Shown: positions 8,883-19,645, counted from the first letter of the stretch. The stretch: 64,000 nt of DNA from Marmoricola sp. Leaf446 (GCF_001424755.1 NZ_LMRF01000006.1:595328-659327); one strand, 5' to 3'. Made by a program: numbers and translations. The notes: generated by a model not told the origin, from the letters alone.

Positions 8883-8931
8883 CGCCCGGCACCCCCTCGT
8901 CCTCCCGGTGCCGCGGAGCATACTCACACCC

Positions 8932-10041
8932 GTGGAGATCGAGGCGGGGCTGACGGACCCGCTGGAGGCGCAGCACCTGCCGCGGCCCGCGGGCCGGCTC
9001 CGGGTCGCCCTGGCCGTCCCGCAGTCGGGCCCGCTGGGGCTGACCGGCCCCTCGGCGCTGGACGCCGCGCTGCTCGCGGCCCACGAGACCAACGCCGCCG
9101 AGCAGCTGCCGGGACGGGTGCTCGACCTCGTCCTGGTCGACGCCGGCCGGCGCCCGGCCGAGGTGGCCCTCGACGTCGCCGGCCTGGCAGCCGGGGGCCT
9201 GGTGGACGCCGTGGTCGGCTTCCACACCAGCGACGTGCACCGCGCCGTCGAGTCGGCGCTGGGCGGCCGGACGCCGTACGTGTTCACCCCGCCCCACGAG
9301 GGCGGGCGCCGGCTCCCGGGCGTGGTCTGCCTGGGTGCCGATCCCACCCGACAGCTGCGCGGACCGATCGCCTGGCTCACCGAGGTCCACCGGCTGCGCC
9401 GCTGGGCCCTGGTCGGCAGCGACTACATCTGGCCCCGGGCGGTGCACCGCCACGCTCGGCGGCTCGTCGCCGAGCAGGGCGCGTCGGTGGTGCTCGAGGC
9501 CCGGGTGCCGCTCGGCGGTCTCGAGGACCGCCTCGAGCGGCTGCTCGACGACCTGGTCGGCTCGCGGGCCGACGCCGTGCTGCTCAGCATGGTCGGGCGC
9601 GACCTCGCCACCTTCAACACCGCGGCCCGCCGCGCCGGGCTCGACCAGCGGCTGGTGCGGCTCTCGGGCGCGCTGGAGGAGAACGGCCTGATGGCCGCGC
9701 GGGGCGACCGCACCGGCACCCTGTACGCCGCGATGCCGTCCTTCGCCTCGCTCGCCGACGACGACCACGCCGACCTGGCGGCCCGGCACGAGGCGCTCCT
9801 CGGCCCCCGGGCGCCGGTCCTCGACTCCTACGCCGAGGGCGTCTACGACGGGGTCCGGCTGGTGGCGGCCCTGGCACGGCGCGACGCCCTCGACGCCGAC
9901 GCCCTGTCGCGCGGGGTGCCCGAGGTCGCCGACCTGCGACGCCGCCGCGGCATGCACCTCGCCCGCGCCGACGCCTTCGACCTCGCGGTCGTGGCGGGCG
10001 CCCACGGGGACACCGGACGGAGTACTTCCATCTGGAAGTGA
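8932..10041 (+). CDS. AmiC-like periplasmic-binding-fold protein, probable cytosolic amide sensor
   Basis: This 369-residue protein has the type I periplasmic-binding fold of the AmiC/urea-branched amino acid group (LRVALAVPQSGPLGLTGPSALDAAL at the start, in pieces; VVGFHTSDVHRAVESAL; YAEGVYDGVRLVAAL near the end). It has no signal peptide or lipobox, so it probably stays in the cytosol. AmiC proteins that control amidase expression behave the same way. The GTG at 8932 is preceded by CATACT seven bases upstream, suggesting a leaderless start. It is followed by a permease and an acetamidase. It could also be a misplaced transporter-binding protein, but no permease of the ABC type is near. Confidence 0.75.
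   Translation: MEIEAGLTDPLEAQHLPRPAGRLRVALAVPQSGPLGLTGPSALDAALLAAHETNAAEQLPGRVLDLVLVDAGRRPAEVALDVAGLAAGGLVDAVVGFHTSDVHRAVESALGGRTPYVFTPPHEGGRRLPGVVCLGADPTRQLRGPIAWLTEVHRLRRWALVGSDYIWPRAVHRHARRLVAEQGASVVLEARVPLGGLEDRLERLLDDLVGSRADAVLLSMVGRDLATFNTAARRAGLDQRLVRLSGALEENGLMAARGDRTGTLYAAMPSFASLADDDHADLAARHEALLGPRAPVLDSYAEGVYDGVRLVAALARRDALDADALSRGVPEVADLRRRRGMHLARADAFDLAVVAGAHGDTGRSTSIWK
10024..10039. promoter_or_regulatory. Perfect palindrome before the permease gene, candidate operator
   Basis: ACTTCCA-TC-TGGAAGT, 7-bp perfect arms, lies on the last codons of the AmiC-like gene and 58 bp before the permease ATG. A regulator bound here would act on transcription of permease-acetamidase. The MarR protein encoded at 8430-8882 is the nearest candidate (inference). 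A weak hairpin effect in mRNA is the alternative. Confidence 0.5.
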
Positions 10042-10096
10042 TTGGGCCTACGCTCCCCCCTGGCCGCACGGGCGGCCCGGACCGGACGAGGACCCC

Positions 10097-11530
10097 ATGA
10101 GCGAACCCGACCTGACGTCCCACGACGTCGAGCGCTACGGCTACACCCAGGAGCTGCACCGCTCCCTGAGCTTCACCGACCTGCTGGTCTACGGCCTGGT
10201 CTTCATGGTCCCGATCGCGCCGTTCGGCATCTTCGGCGGCGTCTTCCAGGGCTCGGGCGGCATGGTCGCGCTGGCGTACGCCATCGGCATGGTGGCGATG
10301 ATGTTCACCGCCCTGTCCTACGCCCAGATGTCGCGGGCCTTCCCGATGGCCGGGTCGGTCTACACCTACGCCGGGCGCGGGATCGCCGCCCCGGTCGGGT
10401 TCCTCTCCGGCTGGATGATCCTGCTCGACTACGTCCTCATCCCCGGCCTGCTCTACCTCATCGCCTCGATCGCGATGCACTCGCTGATCGGCTCGGTGCC
10501 GGTGTGGCTGTGGCTGGTCGGCTTCGTGGTCCTCAACACGGTCGTCAACTACACCGGCATCGAGATGACCGCCAAGGTCAACAAGGTGATGCTCGTCGGC
10601 GAGCTGGTCGTGCTGGCGGTCTTCGTGGTGATCGGCATCGTCGCCCTGGCGATGGGCCGGGGTCGGGGCTTCGACCTCACCCCGCTCTACAACCCCGACA
10701 CGTTCTCGATCTCCCTGGTGCTCGGCGCGGTCTCGATCGCCGTCCTCTCCTTCCTGGGCTTCGACGGCATCTCGATGCTGGCCGAGGAGAGCAAGGAGCA
10801 GGCCCACGCCATCGGCCGCTCGATGGTCGCCGCGCTGCTCCTCGCCGGCACGCTGTTCGTCGTCCAGACCTGGATCGCGGCGTTGCTGGTGCCCGACCCC
10901 GCCACGCTCATCGCCGAGGGCGACGCCGGCGGCACCGCGTTCTACGACGCTGCCGCCGTGGCCGCCGGCCCGTGGCTGGCCATGCTCACCGCGCTCGCCA
11001 CCGCCATCGCCTGGGGCTTCGCCAACGCCCTCGTCGCCCAGCTGGCCACCTCGCGGCTGCTCTACGCCATGGCCCGCGACCGCCAGCTGCCCTCCTTCCT
11101 GGCCAAGGTGCACCCCACCAAGGGCGTCCCGGTCAATGCCACGCTGCTCGTCGCCGCCGTGTCGCTGGTCCTGGGCCTCTACATGGCCACCCGCGAGGAC
11201 GGGATCACGCTGCTCAGCACCCTGGTCAACTTCGGCGCCCTGAGCGCCTTCCTGGTGCTGCACGTCTCGGTGGTGTGGCACTACGTGGTCCGCAACGGCA
11301 GCCGGGCGTGGTTCAAGCACCTCGTCGCGCCGGTCATCGGCTTCGTCATCCTGGCCTTCGTCGTCGTCAACGCCGACGTGGCCGCGCAGACCCTCGGCTT
11401 CGTCTGGCTCGCCATCGGCGCCGTGCTGCTCGGCTTCCTGCTCGCCACCGGTCGCCGGCCCGAGCTGGTGCTCGACGACACCGCCGGCACCACCACCGGC
11501 GCCACCACGAGCTGGGAGGCCACCCCATGA
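10097..11530 (+). CDS. APC family permease (amino acid/polyamine/amide uptake)
   Basis: This 477-residue permease has about twelve membrane helices in the APC-superfamily arrangement. Helix 1 carries the broken-helix signature VPIAPFGIFGGV after FTDLLVYGLVF, and YAQMSRAFPMAGSVYTYAGRG follows helix 2. The ATG at 10097 has GAGGA a few bases upstream. The stop overlaps the acetamidase start (ATGA). Context between an amide sensor and an amidase suggests that it imports an amide, an amino acid amide or the released acid. The actual substrate cannot be read from the sequence. Confidence 0.88.
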   Translation: MSEPDLTSHDVERYGYTQELHRSLSFTDLLVYGLVFMVPIAPFGIFGGVFQGSGGMVALAYAIGMVAMMFTALSYAQMSRAFPMAGSVYTYAGRGIAAPVGFLSGWMILLDYVLIPGLLYLIASIAMHSLIGSVPVWLWLVGFVVLNTVVNYTGIEMTAKVNKVMLVGELVVLAVFVVIGIVALAMGRGRGFDLTPLYNPDTFSISLVLGAVSIAVLSFLGFDGISMLAEESKEQAHAIGRSMVAALLLAGTLFVVQTWIAALLVPDPATLIAEGDAGGTAFYDAAAVAAGPWLAMLTALATAIAWGFANALVAQLATSRLLYAMARDRQLPSFLAKVHPTKGVPVNATLLVAAVSLVLGLYMATREDGITLLSTLVNFGALSAFLVLHVSVVWHYVVRNGSRAWFKHLVAPVIGFVILAFVVVNADVAAQTLGFVWLAIGAVLLGFLLATGRRPELVLDDTAGTTTGATTSWEATP

Positions 11531-12540
11531 CCGAGGTCCGCACGCTCAGCCCCACCCCGGAGCAGTGGTCGTTCGCCTTCGGAGGCCGCGATCCGCTGCT
11601 CACCGTCGCCCCGGGCACGGTCGTCGAGGTCACCACCGAGGACTGCTTCGGCGGCCTGGTGCGCGGCCACGACGACCTGCCCAGCCAGGTGTGCACCTTC
11701 CCCTACCTCAACCCCGTCAGCGGCCCGATCGCCGTCGAGGGGGCCGAGGTCGGCGACACCCTGGCCGTGCACTTCGTCGAGATCGTGCCCGCCCGCGACT
11801 GGGCCGTCTCCACGACCTTCCCGCACTTCGGCGCCCTCACCACCACGCACGCCACGGCGATGCTGCACCCGGCCCTGGAGGAGCGGGTGTGGGTGTACGA
11901 CGTCGACGTGGCCTCCGGGACCTGCCGCTTCAGCGCCCGCCGCTCCGACTTCTCCGTGGAGCTGCCGCTCGATCCGATGCACGGCACCGTGGGCGTGGCT
12001 CCGGCGGCCGGCGAGGTGCTGATGAGCATCACCCCGGCCGCCCACGGCGGCAACATGGACACCCCCGAGCTGCGCGCCGGCGTGACGGCGTACTTCCCGG
12101 TCAACGTGCCCGGCGGGATGCTCTCCATCGGCGACGGCCACGCCCGCCAGGGCGAGGGCGAGGTGTGCGGCACCGCGGTCGAGGCGGCGATGCAGACCGT
12201 CGTGGTGATCGACTTGGTCAAGGGCTCGGCGCCGGCGTCGCCGCGGCTGGAGAGCGACGACTTCCTGATCACCACGGGATCGACGCGCCCGCTCGAGGAC
12301 GCCTACCGGATGAGCCAGCTCGACCTGGTCGGCTGGACCGGGTCGCTCCTCGGGCTCGACGACCTCGACGCCCTGCAGCTGGTCAGCCAGGCCGGGCTCG
12401 CGCCCGTCGGCAACGTCGTGGACACCAACTACACGATGGTCGGCAAGCTGCCCAAGGGCCTGCTCGGCCCGGCCGTCGCCTACGACGGCACCCACGACCG
12501 GCTGCGTGCGGTGGGGGCGGACTACCTGCGGCGGCGCTGA
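11527..12540 (+). CDS. Acetamidase/formamidase family amidohydrolase
   Basis: This 337-residue enzyme is of the FmdA/AmdA family, which hydrolyses short aliphatic amides to ammonia and the acid. Typical segments are the GDTLAVHFVEIVP strand, MHGTVGVAP, HGGNMDTPEL, PGGMLSIGDGHARQGEGEVCGTA and MQTVVVIDL. It is coupled to the permease by an ATGA overlap. With the AmiC-like sensor and MarR gene it makes an inducible amide-utilisation unit parallel to, but differently built from, the mycobacterial amidase operon. Ends 20 bp before the convergent hydrolase gene. Confidence 0.9.
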   Translation: MTEVRTLSPTPEQWSFAFGGRDPLLTVAPGTVVEVTTEDCFGGLVRGHDDLPSQVCTFPYLNPVSGPIAVEGAEVGDTLAVHFVEIVPARDWAVSTTFPHFGALTTTHATAMLHPALEERVWVYDVDVASGTCRFSARRSDFSVELPLDPMHGTVGVAPAAGEVLMSITPAAHGGNMDTPELRAGVTAYFPVNVPGGMLSIGDGHARQGEGEVCGTAVEAAMQTVVVIDLVKGSAPASPRLESDDFLITTGSTRPLEDAYRMSQLDLVGWTGSLLGLDDLDALQLVSQAGLAPVGNVVDTNYTMVGKLPKGLLGPAVAYDGTHDRLRAVGADYLRRR

Positions 12541-12559
12541 GCGGGGGGCACGCGGTCGT

Positions 12560-13318
12560 TCAGACCTCGTGCACCTGCCCGGGCACCGCGAGCACGATCG
12601 GTCCGTCGTACTCCCCCTCGGCCTCGGCCCGCACCCGCTCCGGGTCGTGCCACGGCGGGATGTGGGTGAGCACCAGCTTGCGCGACCTCGCCCGCTGGGC
12701 GGTGCTGCCCGCCTCGGCCCCGGTCAGGTGCAGGTCGGGCGGGTTGGGGGCGCCCTCCATGAAGGACGCCTCGCACAGGAACAGGTCGGCCTCGCGGGCG
12801 GTGTCGTCGAGGCCGTGGCACAGCCCGGTGTCGCCGGAGTACGCGAGGGCGCGGCCGTCGGCCTCGATCCGCAGGCCGTACGCCGTGACCGGGTGCACGA
12901 CCCGACGGGCGGTGACGGTGAACGGGCCGATCTGGATCGCGGTGGTGCCGTAGGGGATGAAGTCGAACTCCTCGTTCATCCCCGGCTGCTCCTCCAGGTC
13001 GTAGGCCCGCGCCATCCGCCCCGCGGTGTCGGCGGGGCCCCACACGGGGATCCGCGGCAGCGCGCCGTCGGGGTGGTACTTGCGCATCACGTAGTAGCCG
13101 CACAGGTCGAGGCAGTGGTCGGCGTGCAGGTGGGAGAGGAAGACACCGTCGATCGAGCCGGCGTCGACGTGGCGCTGCAGCGAGCCCAGCGCCCCGCTGC
13201 CGAGGTCGAGCAGGATCCGCCAGGTGCGGCCCTGCAGCTCGGCCTCGACGAGGTAGCAGCTGGCGGAGGACTCGGGGCCCGGGTAGGAGCCCGAGCAGCC
13301 GATGACCGTGACCCTCAC
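12560..13318 (-). CDS. Metallo-beta-lactamase fold hydrolase, Rv1339-like (cAMP phosphodiesterase/RNase Z family)
   Basis: This 252-residue MBL-fold enzyme has the zinc motif H63-x-H65-x-D67-H68 (SHLHADHCLD), further ligands in LAYSGDTG and a late HIPPW. Its place next to murI and in the clpS-cysM-murI-x-rph-rdgB order matches M. tuberculosis Rv1339, reported as an atypical cAMP phosphodiesterase. That function is inferred by synteny and family only. The GTG at 13318 is the likely start (MRVTVIGCSGS is the family N-terminus). Lies 22 bp downstream of murI on the same strand. Confidence 0.88.
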   Translation of the reverse strand: MRVTVIGCSGSYPGPESSASCYLVEAELQGRTWRILLDLGSGALGSLQRHVDAGSIDGVFLSHLHADHCLDLCGYYVMRKYHPDGALPRIPVWGPADTAGRMARAYDLEEQPGMNEEFDFIPYGTTAIQIGPFTVTARRVVHPVTAYGLRIEADGRALAYSGDTGLCHGLDDTAREADLFLCEASFMEGAPNPPDLHLTGAEAGSTAQRARSRKLVLTHIPPWHDPERVRAEAEGEYDGPIVLAVPGQVHEV

Positions 13319-13340
13319 CGCGCCGACCTCGCGGGGGGCC

Positions 13341-14156
13341 TCATGCCGACATCACCCACGTGCCGCCGGCGAACTGGGTCGCCCGCTGGAGCTCCGGGCC
13401 GAGGAAGCGGCGGCCGATGGTCGCGAACTCCTCGGGCTGACCCGTGGTCAGGAAGCGGTGCGTGGCCGGCTCGTGGCTCTCCCGCTCCAGGCCGTGCTGC
13501 ACCAGGGTGCGGTAGACGTCCTTGGCGCACTCCTCGGCGCTGCTGACCAGCGTCACCCCGTCGCCCATCACCAGCGAGATGACGCCGGTGAGCAGCGGGT
13601 AGTGGGTGCAGCCGAGGATCAGGGTGTCGACCTGCGCCGCGACCAGGGGGTCGAGGTAGTCGTGGGCGGCGGCGAGCAGCTCGGGCCCGCTCGTGACGCC
13701 CTGCTCGACCAGCTCGACGAAGCGGGGGCAGACCCGCGTCGACAGCGTCACCTGCGGGGCGGCGGCGAACGCGTCGTCGTAGGCCATGGACTCGGCGGTG
13801 GCGCGGGTGCAGATCACGCCGATCCGGCCCTCGCGGGTGGCGGCGACCGCGCGACGGGCCGCGGGCAGGATCACCTCGACGACCGGCACGTCGTAGCGCT
13901 CGCGGGCGTCGCGCAGCACGGCGGCGCTGGCGGAGTTGCAGGCGATGACGAGGGCCTTGACGCCCTGCTCGACGAGGTGGTCCAGGCACTCCAGGGCGTA
14001 CTCGCGCACCTCGCCGATCGGCTTGGGGCCGTAGGGCTGCCGGGCGGTGTCACCCAGGTAGACCACCGGCTCGTGCGGGAGCTGGTCCATCACGGCCCGG
14101 GCGACGGTCAGACCTCCGAAGCCCGAGTCGAAGATCCCGATCGGCGCGTCACTCAC
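13341..14156 (-). CDS. murI: Glutamate racemase
   Basis: This 271-residue cytosolic enzyme makes D-glutamate for peptidoglycan. The family start [25 protein letters not shown], the first catalytic cysteine in [11 protein letters not shown] and the second in [11 protein letters not shown] are all present. The GTG at 14156 gives the standard length. An upstream extension of the open frame is not conserved and has no ribosome site. Followed by the MBL hydrolase, as in mycobacteria. Confidence 0.95.
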   Translation of the reverse strand: MSDAPIGIFDSGFGGLTVARAVMDQLPHEPVVYLGDTARQPYGPKPIGEVREYALECLDHLVEQGVKALVIACNSASAAVLRDARERYDVPVVEVILPAARRAVAATREGRIGVICTRATAESMAYDDAFAAAPQVTLSTRVCPRFVELVEQGVTSGPELLAAAHDYLDPLVAAQVDTLILGCTHYPLLTGVISLVMGDGVTLVSSAEECAKDVYRTLVQHGLERESHEPATHRFLTTGQPEEFATIGRRFLGPELQRATQFAGGTWVMSA

Positions 14157-14209
14157 AAGGAGAGAGGCTAACGCCCGGTGTCGCCCGTGGGGCGCAATGG
14201 CGAGGCAGG

Positions 14210-14605
14210 TCACGCCCGGCGTACGCCGCGCAGCACCCACCACAGCCCGACCACGGGCAGCACGAGGGGCACGAAGCCGTAGCCCGCGCCGAAGTCGGAC
14301 CACACCGTGCGGTCGGGGTAGTCCTGCGGCAGCAGCAGGCTGCTCAGCCCGACGAGGAGCACGCCGACCAGCTCGATGCCGACCGTGACCAGCGCGAGCC
14401 GCCGGCGACCGGTGGCCAGGGCGTACGTCGCGACGCAGTAGACGACGGCCGCGAACCCGCTCAGCAGGTAGGGCAGCGGGGCGCGGGAGAACTCGGTGGT
14501 CAGCTGCAGCACCGAGCGGCCGGTCGCCGCGATCGCGAACACGCCGTAGACGAAGACCAGCGCGCGACCCCAGCCGGTGGCGGTGGGGCTGGAGGGCCTA
14601 GCCAC
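14210..14605 (-). CDS. Small four-helix membrane protein, unknown function
   Basis: This 131-residue protein has four predicted membrane helices ([64 protein letters not shown]). No catalytic motif is seen. The GTG start at 14605 overlaps the end of the preceding small membrane protein by eight bases, so the two are probably co-translated. The pair sits between murI and cysM, the position held by a rhomboid protease (Rv1337) in M. tuberculosis. It lacks the rhomboid Ser/His motifs. Confidence 0.75.
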   Translation of the reverse strand: MARPSSPTATGWGRALVFVYGVFAIAATGRSVLQLTTEFSRAPLPYLLSGFAAVVYCVATYALATGRRRLALVTVGIELVGVLLVGLSSLLLPQDYPDRTVWSDFGAGYGFVPLVLPVVGLWWVLRGVRRA

Positions 14606-14969
14606 CGGAGGCCCAGATCTGGGCCAGCCGCACGAACATGAACGGCACGAGCAGCACCGCGACCAGCAGCACCGCCGTGCCGCCCCGCGAGCGGTCGCCG
14701 GCCGACCAGACCAGCCCGGCCGGCACGAAGAGCAGCGTCGCGAGCAGGTAGCCGGCGTACTCCCACGCGGGGACGCCGTCGCCACCGGTGACCAGGCGCA
14801 CCACGCCGAGGACCGCGAGCACGAGCAGCCCGACCTCGAGCAGCCCGAGCAGGTCGGTCAGCCGGTTGCCCGGCGGCCGGTCGCGCACCAGCTGCACGAC
14901 GAGCCACACCGACGCGACCCCGCACAGCACCCCCAGCGCGAGCTGGAGGTAGTCGAAGGCCTGCTCCAC
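14598..14969 (-). CDS. Small four-helix membrane protein, unknown function
   Basis: This 123-residue protein starts at GTG with a GAGGGG ribosome site. Helices are visible in LALGVLCGVASVWLVVQLV, LLEVGLLVLAVLGVVRLV, AGYLLATLLFVPAGLVW and GTAVLLVAVLLVPFMFV. It lies 10 bp after cysM on the same strand and overlaps the next membrane-protein gene. Function is not recognisable. Tandem placement suggests a two-subunit membrane complex (inference). Confidence 0.75.
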   Translation of the reverse strand: MEQAFDYLQLALGVLCGVASVWLVVQLVRDRPPGNRLTDLLGLLEVGLLVLAVLGVVRLVTGGDGVPAWEYAGYLLATLLFVPAGLVWSAGDRSRGGTAVLLVAVLLVPFMFVRLAQIWASGG

Positions 14970-14979
14970 CGGTGTCCCC

Positions 14980-16636
<1,657 letters not shown>

Positions 16637-16655
16637 GCGGCCAGCGTAGGCGAGA

Positions 16656-17231
16656 TCAGGCTGCGGACCGGACCAGGGTCTCCTGCAGGAACCCCAGCCA
16701 CTCGTAGATGTCGTGCACCTGCGCCTGGGGGTCGTCCTCGGGCAGCGCGGCCCAGCGCTCCTCGTCGCCCTCCTCCACCCCGAGCCGGGTGGCGATGGCC
16801 AGCCGCATGTCGGTGAAGGCGCGCATCCAGGTCATCGCGGTGGGCGGGTCGAGCTCGACGTCGATGAACACGCCGTCCTCGGGCTCGGCCGGCAGCCCCG
16901 CGTCCTCGAGGCTGTCGATGACCGTCGCCGCAGAGGCCGCCTTCCCGTCGCGCAGCGTGGCCTCGGTGTAGCGGCGGAAGTCGCCGGCCGCCTCCTCGTC
17001 GTCGGGGTACGCCGAGGGGAACAGCCGCGCGAGCACCGGGTCGTCCGGGACGGTGGTCGGGCCCGAGAAGTCGAGCATCCGCTCCAGCGGGTCCTCGGCC
17101 TGCGGCGTGGCCTCCTCGCTGCGCAGCAGCTCGATGATCTGCCCCGCCAGCGAGCGCAGCAGGTCGGCCTCGTGCACGGTGAAGGTCGCCACCGCGGCGC
17201 CGCTGCGGCGGTGCCTCCGGAACCCGCTCAC
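16656..17231 (-). CDS. DUF2017 family protein (Rv1332-like)
   Basis: This 191-residue soluble protein lies beside clpS in many actinobacteria. A short Arg-rich N-terminus ([11 protein letters not shown]) is followed by a helical DUF2017 domain ([61 protein letters not shown]). The function is unknown. The GTG at 17231 overlaps the clpS stop (GTGA), so clpS and this gene are co-translated, which hints at a role in protein turnover (inference). Confidence 0.88.
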   Translation of the reverse strand: MSGFRRHRRSGAAVATFTVHEADLLRSLAGQIIELLRSEEATPQAEDPLERMLDFSGPTTVPDDPVLARLFPSAYPDDEEAAGDFRRYTEATLRDGKAASAATVIDSLEDAGLPAEPEDGVFIDVELDPPTAMTWMRAFTDMRLAIATRLGVEEGDEERWAALPEDDPQAQVHDIYEWLGFLQETLVRSAA

Positions 17232-17527
17232 GCGGTGTCGGACTTCTGCATCGTGGCCCACAGGCCGTACTCGTGCATCGCCTGCACGTCGCGCTCCATC
17301 TCCTCGCGGGTGCCCGTCGAGACCACCGACCGGCCCTGCTCGTGGACCTCCATCATCAGCTTCTCCGCCTTCTTCCTGCCGTAGCCGAAGTGCTGCTGGA
17401 AGACGAAGGCGACGTAGGACATCAGGTTGACCGGGTCGTTCCAGACGATGGTCACCCAGGGGGTCTGGAGCGCCGTGGTCTCGTCGACCGCGGGCTCGTC
17501 GAGCTCGACCGGGGAGGTGGACACCAC
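17228..17527 (-). CDS. clpS: ATP-dependent Clp protease adaptor ClpS
   Basis: This ~99-residue N-end-rule adaptor delivers substrates with destabilising N-termini to ClpAP/ClpCP. The conserved core is [20 protein letters not shown], with the hydrophobic pocket region NDPVNLMSY and the downstream [19 protein letters not shown] codons at 17527 and 17524 are both plausible, and a longer frame to 17548 is possible. Divergent from pncB with only 44 bp between. Confidence 0.93.
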   Translation of the reverse strand: MVSTSPVELDEPAVDETTALQTPWVTIVWNDPVNLMSYVAFVFQQHFGYGRKKAEKLMMEVHEQGRSVVSTGTREEMERDVQAMHEYGLWATMQKSDTA

Positions 17528-17559
17528 GCCATTGTGCACGCCGCGCACGCGGCCAGCCC

Positions 17560-17565
17560 TAGTGT
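17560..17565 (+). promoter_or_regulatory. Predicted -10 element of pncB (leaderless)
   Basis: TAGTGT ends six bases before the pncB GTG start. Spacing predicts a transcript starting on the start codon. Confidence 0.5.
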
Positions 17566-17571
17566 GTCCCG

Positions 17572-18882
17572 GTGACCTCGACTCCCGGTGCGGCAGCGTC
17601 GACCGCCCTGCTCACCGACCACTACGAGCTGACGATGCTGCAGGCCGCGCTGGCCAGCGGGGCGGCCCACCGCCGCTCGTTCTTCGAGCTCTTCCCCCGC
17701 CGGCTGCCCGCCGGTCGCCGCTACGGCGTGGTCGCCGGCGTCGGGCGCGCGCTCGACGCCCTGGAGGCCTTCCGGTTCGGCGACGCGGAGCTGGAGTTCC
17801 TGCGCGAGGAGCGCATCGTCGACGAGCCCACGCTGGCGTGGCTGGGCGACTACCGCTTCCACGGCAACGTCTGGGGCTACCCCGAGGGCGAGATCTACTT
17901 CCCCTACTCCCCCCTCATGGTGGTCGAGTCGACCTTCGCCGAGGCGGTGGTGCTCGAGACCGTGCTGCTCTCGATCTACAACCACGACTCGGCGATCGCC
18001 TCGGCGGCCTCGCGGATGACGTGGGCGGCCGGCGAGCGTCCCTGCATCGAGATGGGCGCGCGGCGTACGCACGAGGGGGCGGCGGTGGCCAGCGCCCGGG
18101 CGGCGTACGTCGCGGGCTTCACCGCCACCTCCAACCTCCGCGCCCGCCAGCAGTACGGCGTCCCCAGCACCGGCACCAGCGCGCACTCCTTCACGCTGCT
18201 GCACGACTCCGAGACCGACGCCTTCCGCGCCCAGGTCGCCTCGCTCGGGCGCGGCACCACGCTGCTGGTCGACACCTACGACATCGCCGAGGCGGTCCGG
18301 CTCGGCGTCGAGGTGGCCGGCTCCGAGCTCGGCGCGGTGCGCATCGACTCCGGCGACCTCGGCGTGCTCGCCCACGAGGTGCGCCACCAGCTCGACGACC
18401 TCGGCGCCCACGACACCCGCATCATCGTCACCAGCGACCTCGACGAGTTCGCGATCGCCGGGCTCTCCTCGGCCCCCGTCGACGGCTACGGCGTGGGCAC
18501 CGAGCTGGTCGTCGGCAGCGGCCACCCGACCTGCGGCTTCGTCTACAAGCTGGTCGCCCGCGAGGACGACCACGGCACCCTCGTGGGCGTCGCCAAGAAG
18601 AGCACGGACAAGATCTCCATCGGGGGCCGGAAGTACGCCCTGCGCCGGCTCTCGCCCCAGGGCGTCGCCGAGGCCGAGGTGGTCGGCATCGGCTCCCCCG
18701 CGGTCAACGACGGCGACGACCGGCCGCTGCTCACCCCGCTGGTGCGCGACGGCGAGGTCGTGGGCCGCGAGCCGCTCAAGGCCGCCCGGGCACGGCACCT
18801 TCGCTCGCGCGCCGAGCTCCCCCAGGTCGCCCGCCAGCTGTCCAAGGGCGACCCCGTGATCGAGACCGTCCACGAGCGGTAG
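17572..18882 (+). CDS. pncB: Nicotinate phosphoribosyltransferase
   Basis: This 436-residue enzyme of NAD salvage makes nicotinate mononucleotide from nicotinate and PRPP. Family marks include [15 protein letters not shown] at the N-terminus, the ASNL-like region [22 protein letters not shown] (in parts), [14 protein letters not shown] and SDLDEFAI. Followed nine bases later by pncA, so nicotinamide deamidation and nicotinate capture are encoded together. Divergent from clpS, the order found at Rv1330c-Rv1331. Confidence 0.95.
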   Translation: MTSTPGAAASTALLTDHYELTMLQAALASGAAHRRSFFELFPRRLPAGRRYGVVAGVGRALDALEAFRFGDAELEFLREERIVDEPTLAWLGDYRFHGNVWGYPEGEIYFPYSPLMVVESTFAEAVVLETVLLSIYNHDSAIASAASRMTWAAGERPCIEMGARRTHEGAAVASARAAYVAGFTATSNLRARQQYGVPSTGTSAHSFTLLHDSETDAFRAQVASLGRGTTLLVDTYDIAEAVRLGVEVAGSELGAVRIDSGDLGVLAHEVRHQLDDLGAHDTRIIVTSDLDEFAIAGLSSAPVDGYGVGTELVVGSGHPTCGFVYKLVAREDDHGTLVGVAKKSTDKISIGGRKYALRRLSPQGVAEAEVVGIGSPAVNDGDDRPLLTPLVRDGEVVGREPLKAARARHLRSRAELPQVARQLSKGDPVIETVHER

Positions 18883-18891
18883 CCTCCGCGC

Positions 18892-19467
18892 ATGAAGAGC
18901 GCCCTGATCGTCGTCGACGTCCAGAACGACTTCTGCGAGGGCGGCTCGCTGCCCGTCAGCGGTGGCGCGCGCGTCGCAGGCGAGGTCTCGCAGCTCCTGC
19001 GGGCCTGGTCCGAGGGCGGGTCCGGTGCTCCGTCGTACGACGTGGTGGTGGCGACCAAGGACCACCACGTCGACCCGGGCGCCCACTGGTCGAGCAACCC
19101 CGACTACGTCGACACGTGGCCGGTGCACTGCGAGGTCGGCACGGACGGCGAGGAGTTCCACCCCGCCCTGGAGCACCGGCCCTTCGACGAGGTGTTCCGC
19201 AAGGGGCGTCACGAGGCGGCGTACTCCGGCTTCGAGGGCACCTCTCCCGAGGGTGAGAAGCTCGCCTCCTGGCTGCGCGACCGCGGCATCGAGCAGGTCG
19301 ACGTGTGCGGCATCGCCACCGACCACTGCGTCCGCGCCACCGTCCTCGACGCCGTCGGCGAGGGCTTCGAGACCCGCGTCCTCACCGACCTGTGCGTCGG
19401 CGTGGCCCCCGAGTCCACCGAGGCGGCCCTCGCCGCCTTCCGCGACGCCGGCGCCCGGCTCGCCTGA
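18892..19467 (+). CDS. pncA: Nicotinamidase/pyrazinamidase
   Basis: This 191-residue cysteine hydrolase converts nicotinamide to nicotinate. The catalytic triad is D9, K104, C146 (C in TDHCV). Metal ligands D57, H59, H65 and H79 keep the spacing of M. tuberculosis PncA. The pncB stop codon TAG forms part of TAGCCT, which stands six bases before the pncA ATG. The gene may therefore also have its own leaderless promoter. Confidence 0.95.
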   Translation: MKSALIVVDVQNDFCEGGSLPVSGGARVAGEVSQLLRAWSEGGSGAPSYDVVVATKDHHVDPGAHWSSNPDYVDTWPVHCEVGTDGEEFHPALEHRPFDEVFRKGRHEAAYSGFEGTSPEGEKLASWLRDRGIEQVDVCGIATDHCVRATVLDAVGEGFETRVLTDLCVGVAPESTEAALAAFRDAGARLA

Positions 19468-19488
19468 CCGTTGCGCGCCTGGTCACCG

Positions 19489-19625
19489 GGTCTCGTGACA
19501 GGCGCTGCGCGCCTTCCTCGACCACCCGCAGGCTGCTGCGGCGCGCCGCCCTGCTCTGGTCCAGGAGGTCGCTCTGCGCCGCCCTCGGCTGGTCGAGGAG
19601 GTCGCTCTGCGACCGTCACGAGACC
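19489..19625. repeat. Inverted pair of a ~36-bp REP-like repeat plus a partial copy
   Basis: Copy A (19489-19524) runs from GGTCTCGTGAC to CTCGACCA around GGCGCTGCGCGCC. Copy B (19590-19625) is the same element in reverse, TGGTCGAG to GTCACGAGACC, around GGTCGCTCTGCGACC read on the plus strand. A truncated third copy (TGGTCCAGGAGGTCGC) is at 19558-19573. Outer arms (11 bp) and inner arms (8 bp) of A and B are exact complements, so the stretch can fold into one large stem. It fills the gap between convergent pncA and the enoyl-CoA hydratase gene and may also end transcription. Confidence 0.75.
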
Positions 19626-19645
19626 GCCGCACCCCCGATCGCCGG

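Noticed and set aside
9614-11320. A 568-codon minus-strand frame opposite the permease
   Set aside because: Composition (His, Gln, Arg, Glu, Gly runs) is that of the antisense of membrane helices. No ribosome site or domain is seen.
14157-14303. N-terminal extension of glutamate racemase (49 codons longer)
   Set aside because: The extension is Arg/Ala-rich and not part of the family. The GTG at 14156 places the conserved IGIFDSG motif at the usual position.
19489-19625. CRISPR array
   Set aside because: Repeats are inverted rather than direct, vary in the centre, and there are no regular spacers or cas genes.
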